From Mesobacillus subterraneus (GTDB lineage: Bacteria; Bacillota; Bacilli; Bacillales; Cytobacillaceae): a stretch of 64,000 nucleotides of DNA. The position numbers were made by a program, and so were the translations under genes. Positions within the stretch are counted from its first letter, which is position 1; every line of letters begins with the position of its first letter. The notes beneath the pieces were generated by a model that was not told the origin of the DNA, did not search any database, and was given only the letters and a program-made list of their open reading frames with translations. Of the stretch, positions 36,240 through 44,834 are shown piece by piece. The DNA lies in NCBI RefSeq assembly GCF_020524355.2, contig NZ_CP129019.1, positions 2,108,001-2,172,000 of the forward strand, written 5' to 3'.

Positions 36240-37601
36240 ATGGATAAGCTACTCGAGAAAATGTTTGCCAATAGTTTCGATGGAATTTGTATTATTGATG
36301 CAAATGGATTTGGTGTGATGATGAACAGGGCCGCATCGAAGATCTGCTCCTTCCCCATTGACGAATTCGTGGGGAACAATGTGAAAGATGCATTAAGAGA
36401 TGGTTCCATCGATGACTCCGTATCTTTGAAAGTGTTGAAATACAAAAAACCCGTGACGAAGGTGGTTAATATCAGAGGCGTCGATGTGCTGATTACGGGG
36501 AGCCCTATCAAGGATGAACAAAATCGAATGACCCACGTTGTACTGAATATCCGCGACATCGGTGAATTGAACAATATTAAAATAGAAAGTTTATTATCAA
36601 TTGCATTGAAAAAAAAGAACTCCAATTCCCTGCCTGCAGAAAATATCCATGATGTCATCCCAGAAATGGAAGGGGTGATTGCAAAAAGCCCTCCCATCCA
36701 AGAGGTTCTTAAAGTTGCTTTAAAAGTCGCCAGAGTTGACTCAACTGTTCTCATCCACGGTGAATCTGGGGTTGGAAAAGAGGTAATTCTTAAAGTCATC
36801 CATTCCTTTAGTAACCGCTCCAGCCAACCATTGATCAAGGTCAATTGTTCTGCCATACCGCAGCATTTACTTGAGTCTGAGCTTTTCGGCTATGAGCGCG
36901 GAGCATTTACCGGAGCAGATAACCGCGGGAAACCAGGATTGTTTGAACAGGCAAATGGCGGAACGATTTTTTTGGATGAAATCGGCGATATGCCTCTCGA
37001 TTTGCAAGCGAAGATCTTGAGGGTTCTACAGGAGTTTGAGATCATGCGCGTAGGTGGAAGAAAAAGCATCAAGATTAACGCTCGTGTCGTATCCGCGACG
37101 AACAAGAACCTCGATGAACTAGTGAAGGAAGGGAAATTCCGTCAGGATTTATTTTACCGGCTGAACATTGTCCCTTTGTACATCCCGCCGTTACGTGAAA
37201 GGCCAGAAGATATTGCTCCGCTAGCATTTCATTTCCTCCATGAAAAAAATAAAAAATACCATTTAATGAAGCGATTTGCTCCTAACACCATTCACTTGCT
37301 TGAAGAATATGATTGGCCTGGCAATGTCCGCGAAATGGAAAACCTCATTGAAAGGCTGGTTGTCACGACTGAGAATGACGAAATCTGTTGGAGTGACCTT
37401 CCTTTCATCCGTTCATCCAGACAAAACATTCCGCAAAAGTCATTGAAGTCAATCCTGACCGAAGTCGAGAAGAAAATCATTTATGAAAAACTGGATGAAC
37501 TGAAAACGACAAGGAAGACTGCCGCTGCTTTGGGAATCAGCCAGTCCACACTCGTGAAAAAACTCCAGCGCTTCCAGGAAAAAGCAGATTCCTCCTATTG
37601 A
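36240..37601 (+). CDS. sigma-54-dependent transcriptional activator with PAS domain
   Basis: 453 residues from ATG 36240 (GGGGAG upstream). PAS sensor (about 5-110), AAA+ domain (about 150-385) with Walker A GESGVGKE, the sigma-54 contact loop ESELFGYERGAFTGA and Walker B GGTIFLDEIGD, then WPGNVREMENL and a C-terminal Fis-type helix-turn-helix (TRKTAAALGISQSTLVKKL). It sits between two transcription units that both begin with -24/-12 promoters, so it very probably activates both, in response to a small molecule sensed by the PAS domain. Confidence 0.93.
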   Translation: MDKLLEKMFANSFDGICIIDANGFGVMMNRAASKICSFPIDEFVGNNVKDALRDGSIDDSVSLKVLKYKKPVTKVVNIRGVDVLITGSPIKDEQNRMTHVVLNIRDIGELNNIKIESLLSIALKKKNSNSLPAENIHDVIPEMEGVIAKSPPIQEVLKVALKVARVDSTVLIHGESGVGKEVILKVIHSFSNRSSQPLIKVNCSAIPQHLLESELFGYERGAFTGADNRGKPGLFEQANGGTIFLDEIGDMPLDLQAKILRVLQEFEIMRVGGRKSIKINARVVSATNKNLDELVKEGKFRQDLFYRLNIVPLYIPPLRERPEDIAPLAFHFLHEKNKKYHLMKRFAPNTIHLLEEYDWPGNVREMENLIERLVVTTENDEICWSDLPFIRSSRQNIPQKSLKSILTEVEKKIIYEKLDELKTTRKTAAALGISQSTLVKKLQRFQEKADSSY

Positions 37602-37619
37602 TTGGCACAGAAATTGCAT
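37602..37619 (+). promoter_or_regulatory. sigma-54 (-24/-12) promoter of the hydrolase operon
   Basis: TTGGCACAGAAATTGCAT matches the consensus YTGGCACRNNNNTTGCW, with GG and GC 12 bases apart. It begins right at the stop codon of the activator gene and 35 bases before the next start codon. Confidence 0.9.
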
Positions 37620-37654
37620 TACTTATTGATGTGACAAGAAAGGAGGATTCTCAA

Positions 37655-37957
37655 ATGTTATTTTTCATAAAAGTCGCTGTGAATCAAAAGAATAACAGTC
37701 CTGATCAATTATGGGACATTTGGGAAGAAGAAGCGGAAGTGACCTTGAAGGCACTGGAGCGGAAGAAAATCGTTTCTGCCTATAAAATTGCCGGACAGAA
37801 AAAAGTGGTGCTCATCTATGATGCATCCTCACATGATGAACTGGACAAAGTGTTCATGGCTGGATTACCTTTGTCAGAGTTTATCGAGATTGAAGAAATG
37901 CTGCCAATCAGGCCATATGAGGATTTCGCAAAGGATATCCAGAAACGATGGAAATAA
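37655..37957 (+). CDS. muconolactone delta-isomerase-like small protein
   Basis: 100 residues from ATG 37655 (AAAGGAGG upstream). The sequence MLFFIKVAVN...WEEEAEVTLKALERKKIVSAYKIAG...LPLSEFIEIEEMLPIRPYEDF follows the dimeric alpha/beta-barrel fold of muconolactone isomerase-like proteins. True muconolactone isomerases take part in catechol ring-cleavage pathways, but no other gene of that pathway is present, so the reaction here is unknown. First gene of the plus-strand sigma-54 operon. Confidence 0.75.
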   Translation: MLFFIKVAVNQKNNSPDQLWDIWEEEAEVTLKALERKKIVSAYKIAGQKKVVLIYDASSHDELDKVFMAGLPLSEFIEIEEMLPIRPYEDFAKDIQKRWK

Positions 37958-37982
37958 AGAGTCATAAGGAGGTCATTTATAG

Positions 37983-38903
37983 ATGAAGAGAGAAAATATT
38001 GCCTTCACCAGTGAAGGTGTAAAATGCAAAGGCTGGTTATATCTTCCTGAAAACGCTTCCGAGGAAAACAAGGTGCCTGCCATTGTCATGGCACATGGAT
38101 TCAGTCTCGTAAAGGAAGCCTATCTTGACCGCTATGCGAAAAAATTTTCACAGGCAGGAATGGCAGTCCTTGTGTTCGATTATCGTAATTTTGGAGAGAG
38201 TGAAGGCTCTAAACGACAGCATTTGGACCCTTCCGAACAAATTAAAGATTACCGAAACGCTATTTCGTGGGTGTCCAGGCTTTCTCAGATTAACAAAGAA
38301 AAAATTGGGATATGGGGAACCTCTTATAGTGGTGGACATGTTCTTCATATTGCTGCCATCGACAAACGAGTGAAGGCCGTCGTTTCTCAGGTCCCGACTA
38401 TCAATGGATGGCGTGGGGCTCTGCGGAAGATGGGTAAGGAAAAAATGGAGAAATTCATTCAGCAACTGATTGATTACCGTGAGTCTCGCTATGACAATAA
38501 AAAGCAGCAGTACATAAAAGTCGTTGCTGTTGATGGTCAGGCCGCCCAGCCCCATCCCGACTGCTACAATTGGTTCTTGCAGACGCACAACTCCATTGCT
38601 CCAAATTGGGAAAACAGGATAACACTTGAATCTATGGAGAAATATTTAGAGTACGACCCAGCAGGCTTAATTGACTTGATTTCCCCTACTCCCCTATTGA
38701 TGATTGCTGCGATGGATGACAAAATAACGCCACCGGATATGGCGATTGAAGCATTTGACAAAAGAGCCAGAGAACCAAAAAAGATCGTCAAATTACCAGG
38801 CGGGCATTTTGATGTGTACAACGGTGAAACGTTCACCGAAGCATCCGATGCAGCTGTGCAATGGTTCACCACTCATTTAATTGGAAAAGAAATTAAGGTA
38901 TAA
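37983..38903 (+). CDS. alpha/beta hydrolase, dienelactone-hydrolase/X-Pro-peptidase-like
   Basis: 306 residues. The oxyanion segment MAHGFSLVKE, the nucleophile elbow GTSYSGG, an acid residue in MAAMDDKITPP and the histidine in LPGGHFDVYNG form a complete catalytic set. Proteins of this look are annotated as alpha/beta hydrolases of the CocE/DLH side of the family. In the sigma-54 operon it may hydrolyse a lactone, ester or CoA thioester arising from the oxygenase pathway. GGAGG seven to ten bases upstream; 25 bases after the previous gene. Confidence 0.85.
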   Translation: MKRENIAFTSEGVKCKGWLYLPENASEENKVPAIVMAHGFSLVKEAYLDRYAKKFSQAGMAVLVFDYRNFGESEGSKRQHLDPSEQIKDYRNAISWVSRLSQINKEKIGIWGTSYSGGHVLHIAAIDKRVKAVVSQVPTINGWRGALRKMGKEKMEKFIQQLIDYRESRYDNKKQQYIKVVAVDGQAAQPHPDCYNWFLQTHNSIAPNWENRITLESMEKYLEYDPAGLIDLISPTPLLMIAAMDDKITPPDMAIEAFDKRAREPKKIVKLPGGHFDVYNGETFTEASDAAVQWFTTHLIGKEIKV

Positions 38904-38920
38904 AAGTTAGGGAGGTCTAT

Positions 38921-39370
38921 ATGGGGCGAGCAACATACATTGAACCGAATGTCGATGAATGGCTAAACAAATTTCATTTTCATACAGACATCAAGGTGAG
39001 ATACTCCGAAACAGATATGTCAGGACATATCAACAATACGTCTTATGCGATTTATTTCGAACAAGTACGAGCCGAATATTTGCATGAATTGGACTTTTAT
39101 CGATCTGATCTAACCGTTGTAACAGCAGACTTTTGGACCCACTACCATCACGAAGCATACTTTCCCGATACACTACACGCAGGAGTCAGAGTCGCAAAGC
39201 TCGGTCAAAAGTCACTCGATCTGGAATATTACCTATATTCGACTGAAAAGCAAAAGCTAGTAGCAACAGCATGTGGAACACTCGTCGTCATAGATAAACT
39301 CTCAAACAAAACCACTAAGATTCCCCAACAACTACGAGTTCAAATTCAGGAAACTGAACAAATGACATAA
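38921..39370 (+). CDS. acyl-CoA thioesterase, hot-dog fold (4HBT family)
   Basis: 149 residues. The 4-hydroxybenzoyl-CoA thioesterase-like motif VRYSETDMSGHINNTSYAIYFEQVR is present, with the catalytic acid in the ETDMSGH stretch. Last gene of the plus-strand sigma-54 operon, 17 bases after the hydrolase gene and followed by a strong terminator. It would release free acids from CoA intermediates, complementing the ligase and thiolase of the opposite operon. Confidence 0.88.
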   Translation: MGRATYIEPNVDEWLNKFHFHTDIKVRYSETDMSGHINNTSYAIYFEQVRAEYLHELDFYRSDLTVVTADFWTHYHHEAYFPDTLHAGVRVAKLGQKSLDLEYYLYSTEKQKLVATACGTLVVIDKLSNKTTKIPQQLRVQIQETEQMT

Positions 39371-39375
39371 ACTTT

Positions 39376-39452
39376 AAGAAGCAAAAGTTCCCCCCTCTCA
39401 CTACTTTTCCCTGCCACATGGAAGAGAAGAGTAAGCTTTTGCTTCTTTTTTC
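39376..39452 (+). terminator. terminator of the sigma-54 plus-strand operon
   Basis: AAGAAGCAAAAG (39376-39387) pairs perfectly with CTTTTGCTTCTT (39436-39447), followed by T residues; the loop is long (48 bases). The following ~420 bases to 39870 are AT-rich and hold no recognisable gene. Confidence 0.7.
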
Positions 39453-39870
39453 TATCCTCACATGCAGTGATTCAAATAAAGCAATGGCCCTTTTATAACA
39501 CCCTAGTATAGACAACCAACGATAAAAATGGCTGTTAAAAGTAAGATTAAATAGTTCCATTTTAAATTGATAGGTTAGATGGTCAGAAGCTACTCCATCT
39601 GGATATTTCTTCCTTAGTCCAGTGCAATTGACAAAATTCTCTAAGCCTCCACTTAAAGCTCTTTGGTTTCTGCTGTTGCCTTCACTTTGACTTTCTCAAT
39701 TCAATAATCCCCTTAAATGAAGAATTTAATAATAATTTTAGCAGTCAGTTCTTCAAGAAAAATTCATTTAGTTGTATAAATAACAATAATATACCTTCCC
39801 GAACTTACTGCTCTTACTATATTCTCTATTTCTACAATGCTTTGAAATAGCATCATCCGCGTTGTCAGCA

Positions 39871-39899
39871 TTGATTTTTTTACCAAAATAAGGTATTAT
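39871..39899 (+). promoter_or_regulatory. sigma-A promoter of the RsgA-APH leader
   Basis: TTGATT (39871-39876) and TATTAT (39894-39899) are separated by exactly 17 bases. The predicted start near 39906 gives a leader of about 295 nucleotides before the first long gene. Confidence 0.7.
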
Positions 39900-39951
39900 A
39901 TAGACAGCTTAGCGATAAGCAAGTTCCTAACACGAAGGGAGATGAGTTTTA

Positions 39952-39984
39952 ATGGCAACTATTTATATGGTGGTTTCGTCTTAA
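39952..39984 (+). CDS. leader peptide uORF (10 codons)
   Basis: ATG 39952 follows GGGAGATGAG and encodes MATIYMVVSS, then TAA. It is too short for an independent function. Its place at the head of a leader with consecutive hairpins and terminators is that of a regulatory peptide whose stalled translation changes the RNA fold, as in inducible antibiotic-resistance genes. Confidence 0.6.
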   Translation: MATIYMVVSS

Positions 39985-39996
39985 AACTGAATATTA

Positions 39997-40164
39997 GGCA
40001 TACGTGAAAAAAGCGGGTACATGCCCGTATTGTTTGGTATGCCATTCAAAGTAACCTTTCGTGAATATTGCTGTTTGCAGGATACGGTAAAGGTCGTATC
40101 TTTTTTGCGTCCTAATGCCGCGCGACAGCAGCTTCTTTAGAGGCTGCTTGTCCGTGGCTTTTTT
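39997..40164 (+). promoter_or_regulatory. attenuator leader: one hairpin and two tandem terminators before the RsgA-like gene
   Basis: Twelve bases after the uORF, GGCATAC (39997-40003) pairs with GTATGCC (40037-40043) around an inner GGG/CCC hairpin. A textbook terminator follows: GATACG (40081-40086) with CGTATC (40095-40100) and six T. A second one pairs GACAGCAGC (40124-40132) with GCTGCTTGTC (40143-40152), followed by GTGGC and six T. The 13-mer CTTTTTTGCGTCC occurs after both stems (40100 and 40158). Read-through would be needed to express the downstream genes. Confidence 0.75.
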
Positions 40165-40201
40165 GCGTCCAAAAAAACAACATTAAAAGGAGCTAAAAAA
40201 C

Positions 40202-41275
40202 ATGATGGATTTGAAAACTTATGGCTATACAGAAATACAAGAAATTCCCGACGGTTTATTGCCCGGCAGGATTACTGAGGTTCGGCGAGAGCGCTTCACG
40301 GTCATGACTGAGTGCGGCGAAGTAACGGCAGTGCTCAAAGGTGTGTTCTATCACAGCGCGGAAACGCGTGAGGACTTTCCGTGCGTTGGTGATTTTGTCT
40401 TGCTGCAATACAACGAGAGCGGGAATTCTCTCATCGTAACGGTATTGCCCCGCTACTCCAAGTACTCACGAGCGGATGACTCAGGGCATGCCGCGGGCTA
40501 TGCCAAAACCTTACTGGAACAGGTCGTCGCAACCAACTTTGACTATGTGTTTATACTTTCTTCTCTGAATCGGGATTTCAACGTTACCCGCATCATGCGG
40601 TACCTGACACAAGCCAGGCAAAGTAGTGGCCAGCCAGTCATCATTCTGACCAAGGCAGATCTCGTTGAAGATTATAATCTCCCGATCACAGAAGTCACAC
40701 AAAGCATTCCTGAAGTACCTGTTCACGTAATTTCCAGTCATACAGGCCTGGGGCTGAACGAACTCGATACCTACTTGATGCCTGGTAAAACAGTTGTCTT
40801 TCTCGGCATGTCCGGCGTCGGTAAATCATCTCTGCTCAATGCTTTGATGGAAAAGGACGTAATGAAGGTTCAAGCCATACGGGAGGTCGACAGCCGGGGG
40901 CGGCATACGACAACACACCGTCAACTGTTCATGCTCCCTTCCGGTGCGATGGTTATCGATACACCCGGTATGCGTGAGCTTGGGCTTTTTGATGCGGAAG
41001 AAGGCATCCGCGCAGGCTTTAACGATGTGGAGGAATTGTTCACTCATTGCCGATTTACGGATTGCCGTCATCAAACCGAGCCGGGCTGTGCCGTACTCAC
41101 CGCGCTTTCCGACGGTTCGTTGCTGCGTGAACGATGGGAGCATTATCTTGCCCAGCAACATGAGAATAAGTATGTCCAGGGCAAAACTGGTTACCTCACT
41201 GACAAAAGGACTCAAAATAAACCGATTCCCAGAAGTAGCAAAAAATCGAAGAAAAAAGGAGGATGGAAAAACTGA
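40202..41275 (+). CDS. RsgA-like circularly permuted ribosome GTPase (paralogue)
   Basis: 357 residues. N-terminal OB-fold, then a circularly permuted GTPase order: TKAD (150-153) precedes the P-loop GMSGVGKS (202-209) and DTPG. A C-terminal zinc-site motif follows (CRFTDCRH...GC), and a very basic tail (SSKKSKKKGG). RsgA acts on the 30S subunit in late assembly. This copy is behind an attenuator leader with a kinase gene overlapping its end, and its sequence is visibly richer in G+C than the neighbours, so it is more likely an acquired, inducible paralogue than the housekeeping gene. AAGGAG lies 10 bases before the first of two ATGs. Confidence 0.85.
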   Translation: MMDLKTYGYTEIQEIPDGLLPGRITEVRRERFTVMTECGEVTAVLKGVFYHSAETREDFPCVGDFVLLQYNESGNSLIVTVLPRYSKYSRADDSGHAAGYAKTLLEQVVATNFDYVFILSSLNRDFNVTRIMRYLTQARQSSGQPVIILTKADLVEDYNLPITEVTQSIPEVPVHVISSHTGLGLNELDTYLMPGKTVVFLGMSGVGKSSLLNALMEKDVMKVQAIREVDSRGRHTTTHRQLFMLPSGAMVIDTPGMRELGLFDAEEGIRAGFNDVEELFTHCRFTDCRHQTEPGCAVLTALSDGSLLRERWEHYLAQQHENKYVQGKTGYLTDKRTQNKPIPRSSKKSKKKGGWKN

Positions 41276-42282
41276 ATATTAAACTTGAAACGCTAACCAT
41301 TGCCTTAAGCCAACGGTTCAAGACCGATATCATCTCTGCGAACTTCCAAAGCAAACCATTACAAGGGGGAACTGTGGGAAATGTGTACCTGGTAACTGGG
41401 ACTGCCGAAACCACAGATGGCGAAAAATTGCCGTACCGTATCGTCCTAAAAAACCAGAAGAAATGGGACCGTTACGGCGACCCGGGTTCATGGCGCCGGG
41501 AATATGACCTCTATGCGTCTGACCTAGGAGAGACGTTCTCGGATGCCTTCCGGTGGCTGACATGTTATCACGCCGAGATCAATGCCGAAGAAAATGAATT
41601 CCAGCTATGGCTGGAATATATCGATGGCGTAACCGGCTTAGACTTGACCGGTGACATGTATGAACAGGCAGCGCGGGAGTTAGGACGCTATCAGGGCAAG
41701 TTGTATATTGAGCAGCCCGCTGTGCTCCAGAGCCTGACCAACTTGAGCCCTGCGGATCTCATGATGAATAAGTATCTGCGTTACCGGTCATGGTCAGTTC
41801 TCTACGATTATATACGATCGGAGGACTGCGAATTACCGCAGCACGTACGCCAAATGCTCATCGACATCGATGAGCGTACAGACGAGATACTCAAACGCAT
41901 CGAAAAATTGCCCCTCGTGCTATGCCACCGGGACTTCTGGGTAGCCAACCTGATCTATACCGACGGAAAAATCGTGCTCATCGACTGGGATACCAGTGGA
42001 TGGGGCTACCTAGGAGAGGATATTGCAAGCCTGATTGCGGATGAAGCGGATATCGATTCCATGGTCGAAAACTACCAGCGATGCGTACCCGCGTATTACA
42101 AGGGCTTCTCGGAATATGCGGATATATCCCCTATCGCCGATCATTGCGTCTACGAGCTGATCCTTCTTATATTTGGGTATAGGCTTGTGAATGGGTACCA
42201 CCACACAGAAGATGAAAGCGAAAAGACAATGCATCTCCACACTCTCCAAAAAATCTATGAAATGAAAGGCCAGTCGTATTAA
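41263..42282 (+). CDS. aminoglycoside/choline-kinase-like phosphotransferase
   Basis: 339 residues overlapping the GTPase gene by 13 bases. The kinase catalytic loop LCHRDFWVANL (HxDxxxxN) and the metal-binding LIDWDTSGWG identify the APH/choline kinase fold; PLQGGTVGNVYLV is a plausible nucleotide loop. Substrates of this fold include aminoglycosides, macrolides, homoserine and choline. Coupling to an RsgA-like GTPase under a uORF-attenuator suggests an antibiotic or ribosome-stress response, but resistance is not shown by the sequence. G+C-rich like its partner. Confidence 0.82.
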   Translation: MEKLNIKLETLTIALSQRFKTDIISANFQSKPLQGGTVGNVYLVTGTAETTDGEKLPYRIVLKNQKKWDRYGDPGSWRREYDLYASDLGETFSDAFRWLTCYHAEINAEENEFQLWLEYIDGVTGLDLTGDMYEQAARELGRYQGKLYIEQPAVLQSLTNLSPADLMMNKYLRYRSWSVLYDYIRSEDCELPQHVRQMLIDIDERTDEILKRIEKLPLVLCHRDFWVANLIYTDGKIVLIDWDTSGWGYLGEDIASLIADEADIDSMVENYQRCVPAYYKGFSEYADISPIADHCVYELILLIFGYRLVNGYHHTEDESEKTMHLHTLQKIYEMKGQSY

Positions 42283-42289
42283 GGGTTGA

Positions 42290-42353
42290 CTCTAAAAAAG
42301 AAGCTCTGAAAACCCTTGAATGCGTTGGGATTTCGGAGTTTCTCTTTTTAGAT
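42290..42353 (+). terminator. terminator of the RsgA-APH operon
   Basis: Long imperfect hairpin: TCTAAAAAAG...GCTCTGAAAACCC against GGGATTTCGGAG...CTCTTTTTAGA, starting right after the stop codon, with T-rich 3' arm. Confidence 0.6.
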
Positions 42354-42703
42354 TATAAACTTACTTTTATCACTGCCGACCGTTTCTACCTGAATAGTAC
42401 TGTGAGGTATACGAAATTTATCATCAATAATTTAAGACTTCGAGACGATTCTCATTTAGTATGCGAAATAGAAATTCAATCCGTGCTATGGCACCACTAA
42501 ATGACCCTTTCCTATTTATGGAAAAGTCTCCCGTTTTTATGTAGATGAGTCTCTGAACAAAATGGACCTTCCCATTAATCACCTACTCAACTCGCTTCAT
42601 ATCTTTAATGTCACTAAAATCCAGCTGGTACTTGTGAAGGAAGGAATCTGCTGCTCTCATAGCGAATGAAATGAGGTACACAATTAATAACCGAGGTGGG
42701 TTT
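42354..42703. other. intergenic region, 350 bases
   Basis: No gene or clear motif seen apart from the GAGGTGG ribosome binding site of the next gene. Confidence 0.4.
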
Positions 42704-43315
42704 ATGCTATTTCATTATCATTTTTGGACTCCTCATCTGGAAGAAACGGAGAAATTCTATGTGGAGAATGGCTTTCGTGTTACTTTACGCTTGGGAAAAC
42801 ATGAAGGGGAATTTCAATCTTTTAATCCTCCGCTGAATTGGGACGATTTCCGGCAGCATACTATCTTGTTCAGGATTATAGAGGTACGAAAAGGAGCCAT
42901 CAATCTTACCTTTGGCTATGGGAAGCGGGTTATGTTTGACCATATCGGCTTTCTTGTATCGGAGGAAAAGTTAAATCGAATCTGTGATTATGCGGAAAAA
43001 ATGAATTGGCCAGTGGACCGCGGTGACCGCCGTACTTTTATTACAACTCCCTATAAATTCAGGATCGAACTTCAAGCCAACATGGATGCCATAGACTCGC
43101 TCTCTGAAAAAATAAGTTTAAAAAGCTTAAAAGTAGAGACGAATAAACCTGGATTGGAAAACGATCTTCTCGCTTTATTCGGACAGCCTGTCCCAAGCAT
43201 CCACAACATCCTAGGAGAAGCAGTCACGATTAAAGAAGCTGTAATGGAAGGAATGCAGGATATCCTAATTGACCCAAACGGAGTGAAAATAATCCCTAAT
43301 GGAAGTGAATCCTAA
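42704..43315 (+). CDS. VOC-superfamily (glyoxalase/bleomycin-resistance fold) protein
   Basis: 203 residues from ATG 42704 (GAGGTGG upstream). HYHFWTPHLEETEKFYVENGFRVTLRLG opens a first beta-alpha-beta unit and FDHIGFLVSEEKLNRICDYAE a second, the vicinal-oxygen-chelate pattern; metal-ligand candidates are the histidines of these strands and E-containing RIELQAN. The C-terminal ~70 residues are an extra domain. Specific function unknown. Confidence 0.7.
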   Translation: MLFHYHFWTPHLEETEKFYVENGFRVTLRLGKHEGEFQSFNPPLNWDDFRQHTILFRIIEVRKGAINLTFGYGKRVMFDHIGFLVSEEKLNRICDYAEKMNWPVDRGDRRTFITTPYKFRIELQANMDAIDSLSEKISLKSLKVETNKPGLENDLLALFGQPVPSIHNILGEAVTIKEAVMEGMQDILIDPNGVKIIPNGSES

Positions 43316-43390
43316 CCCTATTCTTCCTATGGAAGTCTGCAATACGAACCTTGATAACATCCTGGTACTTGAAGCTTATTTTTTCAAAAA

Positions 43391-43420
43391 AGGAAACGCC
43401 CTTCAAAAGTGGTGTTTCCT
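43391..43420. terminator. bidirectional terminator between VOC and kinase genes
   Basis: AGGAAACGCC pairs with GGTGTTTCCT (one G-U pair), flanked by A-rich and T-containing stretches on both sides. The rest of 43316-43611 shows nothing else. Confidence 0.65.
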
Positions 43421-43611
43421 TAATAAAAATATTCACTTAAATACCTGATCAATGGCAGCTCTATCATCATTTAACATCCACACATTGAAACTATTATATC
43501 TCCCTTATTGAATCTGCTGAAGCGGACATCACGTCACAACCTCTGTCATCGTATACGTGAAAGATGGTTTTTCGATTGATGTTAATGAGTAAACATAAAA
43601 GATAACAACCA

Positions 43612-44172
43612 TTACTTACTCCTACTTGTAGATTCAAATTGCTCACGCGATTTCTCAAATCCTAATAATGGGGTGTCACTATCCAACCAATCCACAATTT
43701 CTTTTGCGCATTCCATCATTGAGTTGGCGTGAGTATTAACTTCAATATCATAAATTTCTTGCTTATGTACAAAATTGAGCTGAGAAATTGCTTGCCCGAA
43801 TTGGCGGTCTCCTCTTAACTTTTCTCTACGCTTAAGCTCCTCGGCAGGACAATGAACCCCCGCAAGAAGTATTGGGTAAGATTTTAACGTTTCATAAAAA
43901 TTTTGTAACGCAATGGGGTCGTGGAGAATTTGATCGAGTATCACATTAACACCTCGATCTGAGAACATTGCAGCATTTCTATAATAAAAATATTCTGTTT
44001 CTATGGGTATAAGCCGTTCGTTGTTCCTATCTTCCATCTTTTCTATAACTAAATCATAATCATCCACGCTAAAAGCAAAAAAGTCAGGAAGGAACTTTGT
44101 TATTTCCTCAGCTAAAGTTGATTTCCCTGAACTTGATACACCGTTTAGAACAATAATCATTCCTTTTTCCAC
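43612..44172 (-). CDS. P-loop small-molecule kinase, chloramphenicol-phosphotransferase-like
   Basis: About 186 residues; GTG 44172 fits a GGAG site nine bases upstream better than the internal ATG (44157), which has no spacing. Walker A is NGVSSSGKST. DDYDLV, DRGVNVILDQILHD and GVHCPAEELKRREKLRGDR follow the pattern of the CPT/zeta-toxin-like kinase group, with the lid arginines in the last motif. Substrate unknown. Stands alone between two intergenic gaps. Confidence 0.75.
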   Translation of the reverse strand: MEKGMIIVLNGVSSSGKSTLAEEITKFLPDFFAFSVDDYDLVIEKMEDRNNERLIPIETEYFYYRNAAMFSDRGVNVILDQILHDPIALQNFYETLKSYPILLAGVHCPAEELKRREKLRGDRQFGQAISQLNFVHKQEIYDIEVNTHANSMMECAKEIVDWLDSDTPLLGFEKSREQFESTSRSK

Positions 44173-44590
44173 AAAAACACACTCCAATTAACTCAGTAAT
44201 AAAACTATACTTCTCCATACGAATCAGACTTCCCTCCTCTAAAATCTGTTTTAAAAAAATTTTTTTCTCATGGTACAAACAAAAATCCCACTCCAGCAAC
44301 AACCTTTCCCGTTCCGAGTTTGAATCCCCATTACGATGGAAAGCGATTTAGACTTGTCGGGAACTGCCCTTCTGATGCTCGACCTCCACGATCACTTTCC
44401 CCACCTATGATTCTACCTTTTTGATGAAGATAATATGTACTCTGACAGCAAAAGATCCCGCAATTTGAGTATGGTTAACTTATCATTAAATAGGGTAAGA
44501 AATACATATCCTAACTAATTAGCTTGCTAAGTACCTTTTGCCAAGCCCTCTTTACTTTTAAGGAAAGAGTGTTTAGCGGGAGGTGGTTAT
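44173..44590. other. intergenic region, 418 bases
   Basis: AT-rich apart from a short G+C-richer patch near 44310-44420 whose minus strand reads KVIVEVEHQKGSS, possibly a worn gene fragment. No intact gene. Confidence 0.3.
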
Positions 44591-44785
44591 GTGAGCAAAA
44601 TCTATGGAATTCCTAATCTGGTCGCCTATTTGGACACGGCAGGCTATCCGCTTACCGTAGAACAAATCCAACAATTAATTGCTGAGAAAGAGCTTCCGCA
44701 TCTGAGACCCACTAAAAATCTGTTTGTCTTTAATTCAGACCATATTAATTGGTGGATCCAGACAAGGCGGTCGGACCATAGATAA
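44591..44785 (+). CDS. small helix-turn-helix (HTH_17/excisionase-like) protein
   Basis: 64 residues starting at GTG 44591 after GGGAGGTGG. NLVAYLDTAGYPLTVEQIQQLIAEKELPHLRPTKNLFVFNSDHINWWIQ reads as a MerR-like winged helix of the HTH_17 type: helix, recognition helix and a beta wing. Such proteins are phage/transposon excisionases or small regulators. No integrase is nearby. A good terminator follows directly, so it is a monocistronic unit. Confidence 0.65.
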   Translation: MSKIYGIPNLVAYLDTAGYPLTVEQIQQLIAEKELPHLRPTKNLFVFNSDHINWWIQTRRSDHR

Positions 44786-44787
44786 AA

Positions 44788-44814
44788 ACCCTGCATTTGC
44801 AGGGTCTTTGTTTT
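44788..44814 (+). terminator. terminator of the small HTH gene
   Basis: ACCCTGCA pairs with TGCAGGGT around a tight loop, followed by CTTTGTTTT; it begins within a few bases of the stop codon. Confidence 0.75.
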
Positions 44815-44834
44815 GAATATATTTAGCTTGAATC

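Noticed and set aside
36191..36856. 221-codon minus-strand frame inside the sigma-54 activator gene
   Set aside because: Exact antisense of a well-supported gene, no ribosome binding site, no family resemblance.
37655..37957. Catechol ring-cleavage pathway
   Set aside because: A single muconolactone-isomerase-like gene without catechol dioxygenase or cycloisomerase does not support it.
38148..38588. 146-codon minus-strand frame
   Set aside because: Antisense shadow of the alpha/beta hydrolase gene.
44300..44420. Small RNA or gene fragment in the G+C-richer patch
   Set aside because: No promoter, terminator or convincing reading frame; kept only as a note in the gap entry.
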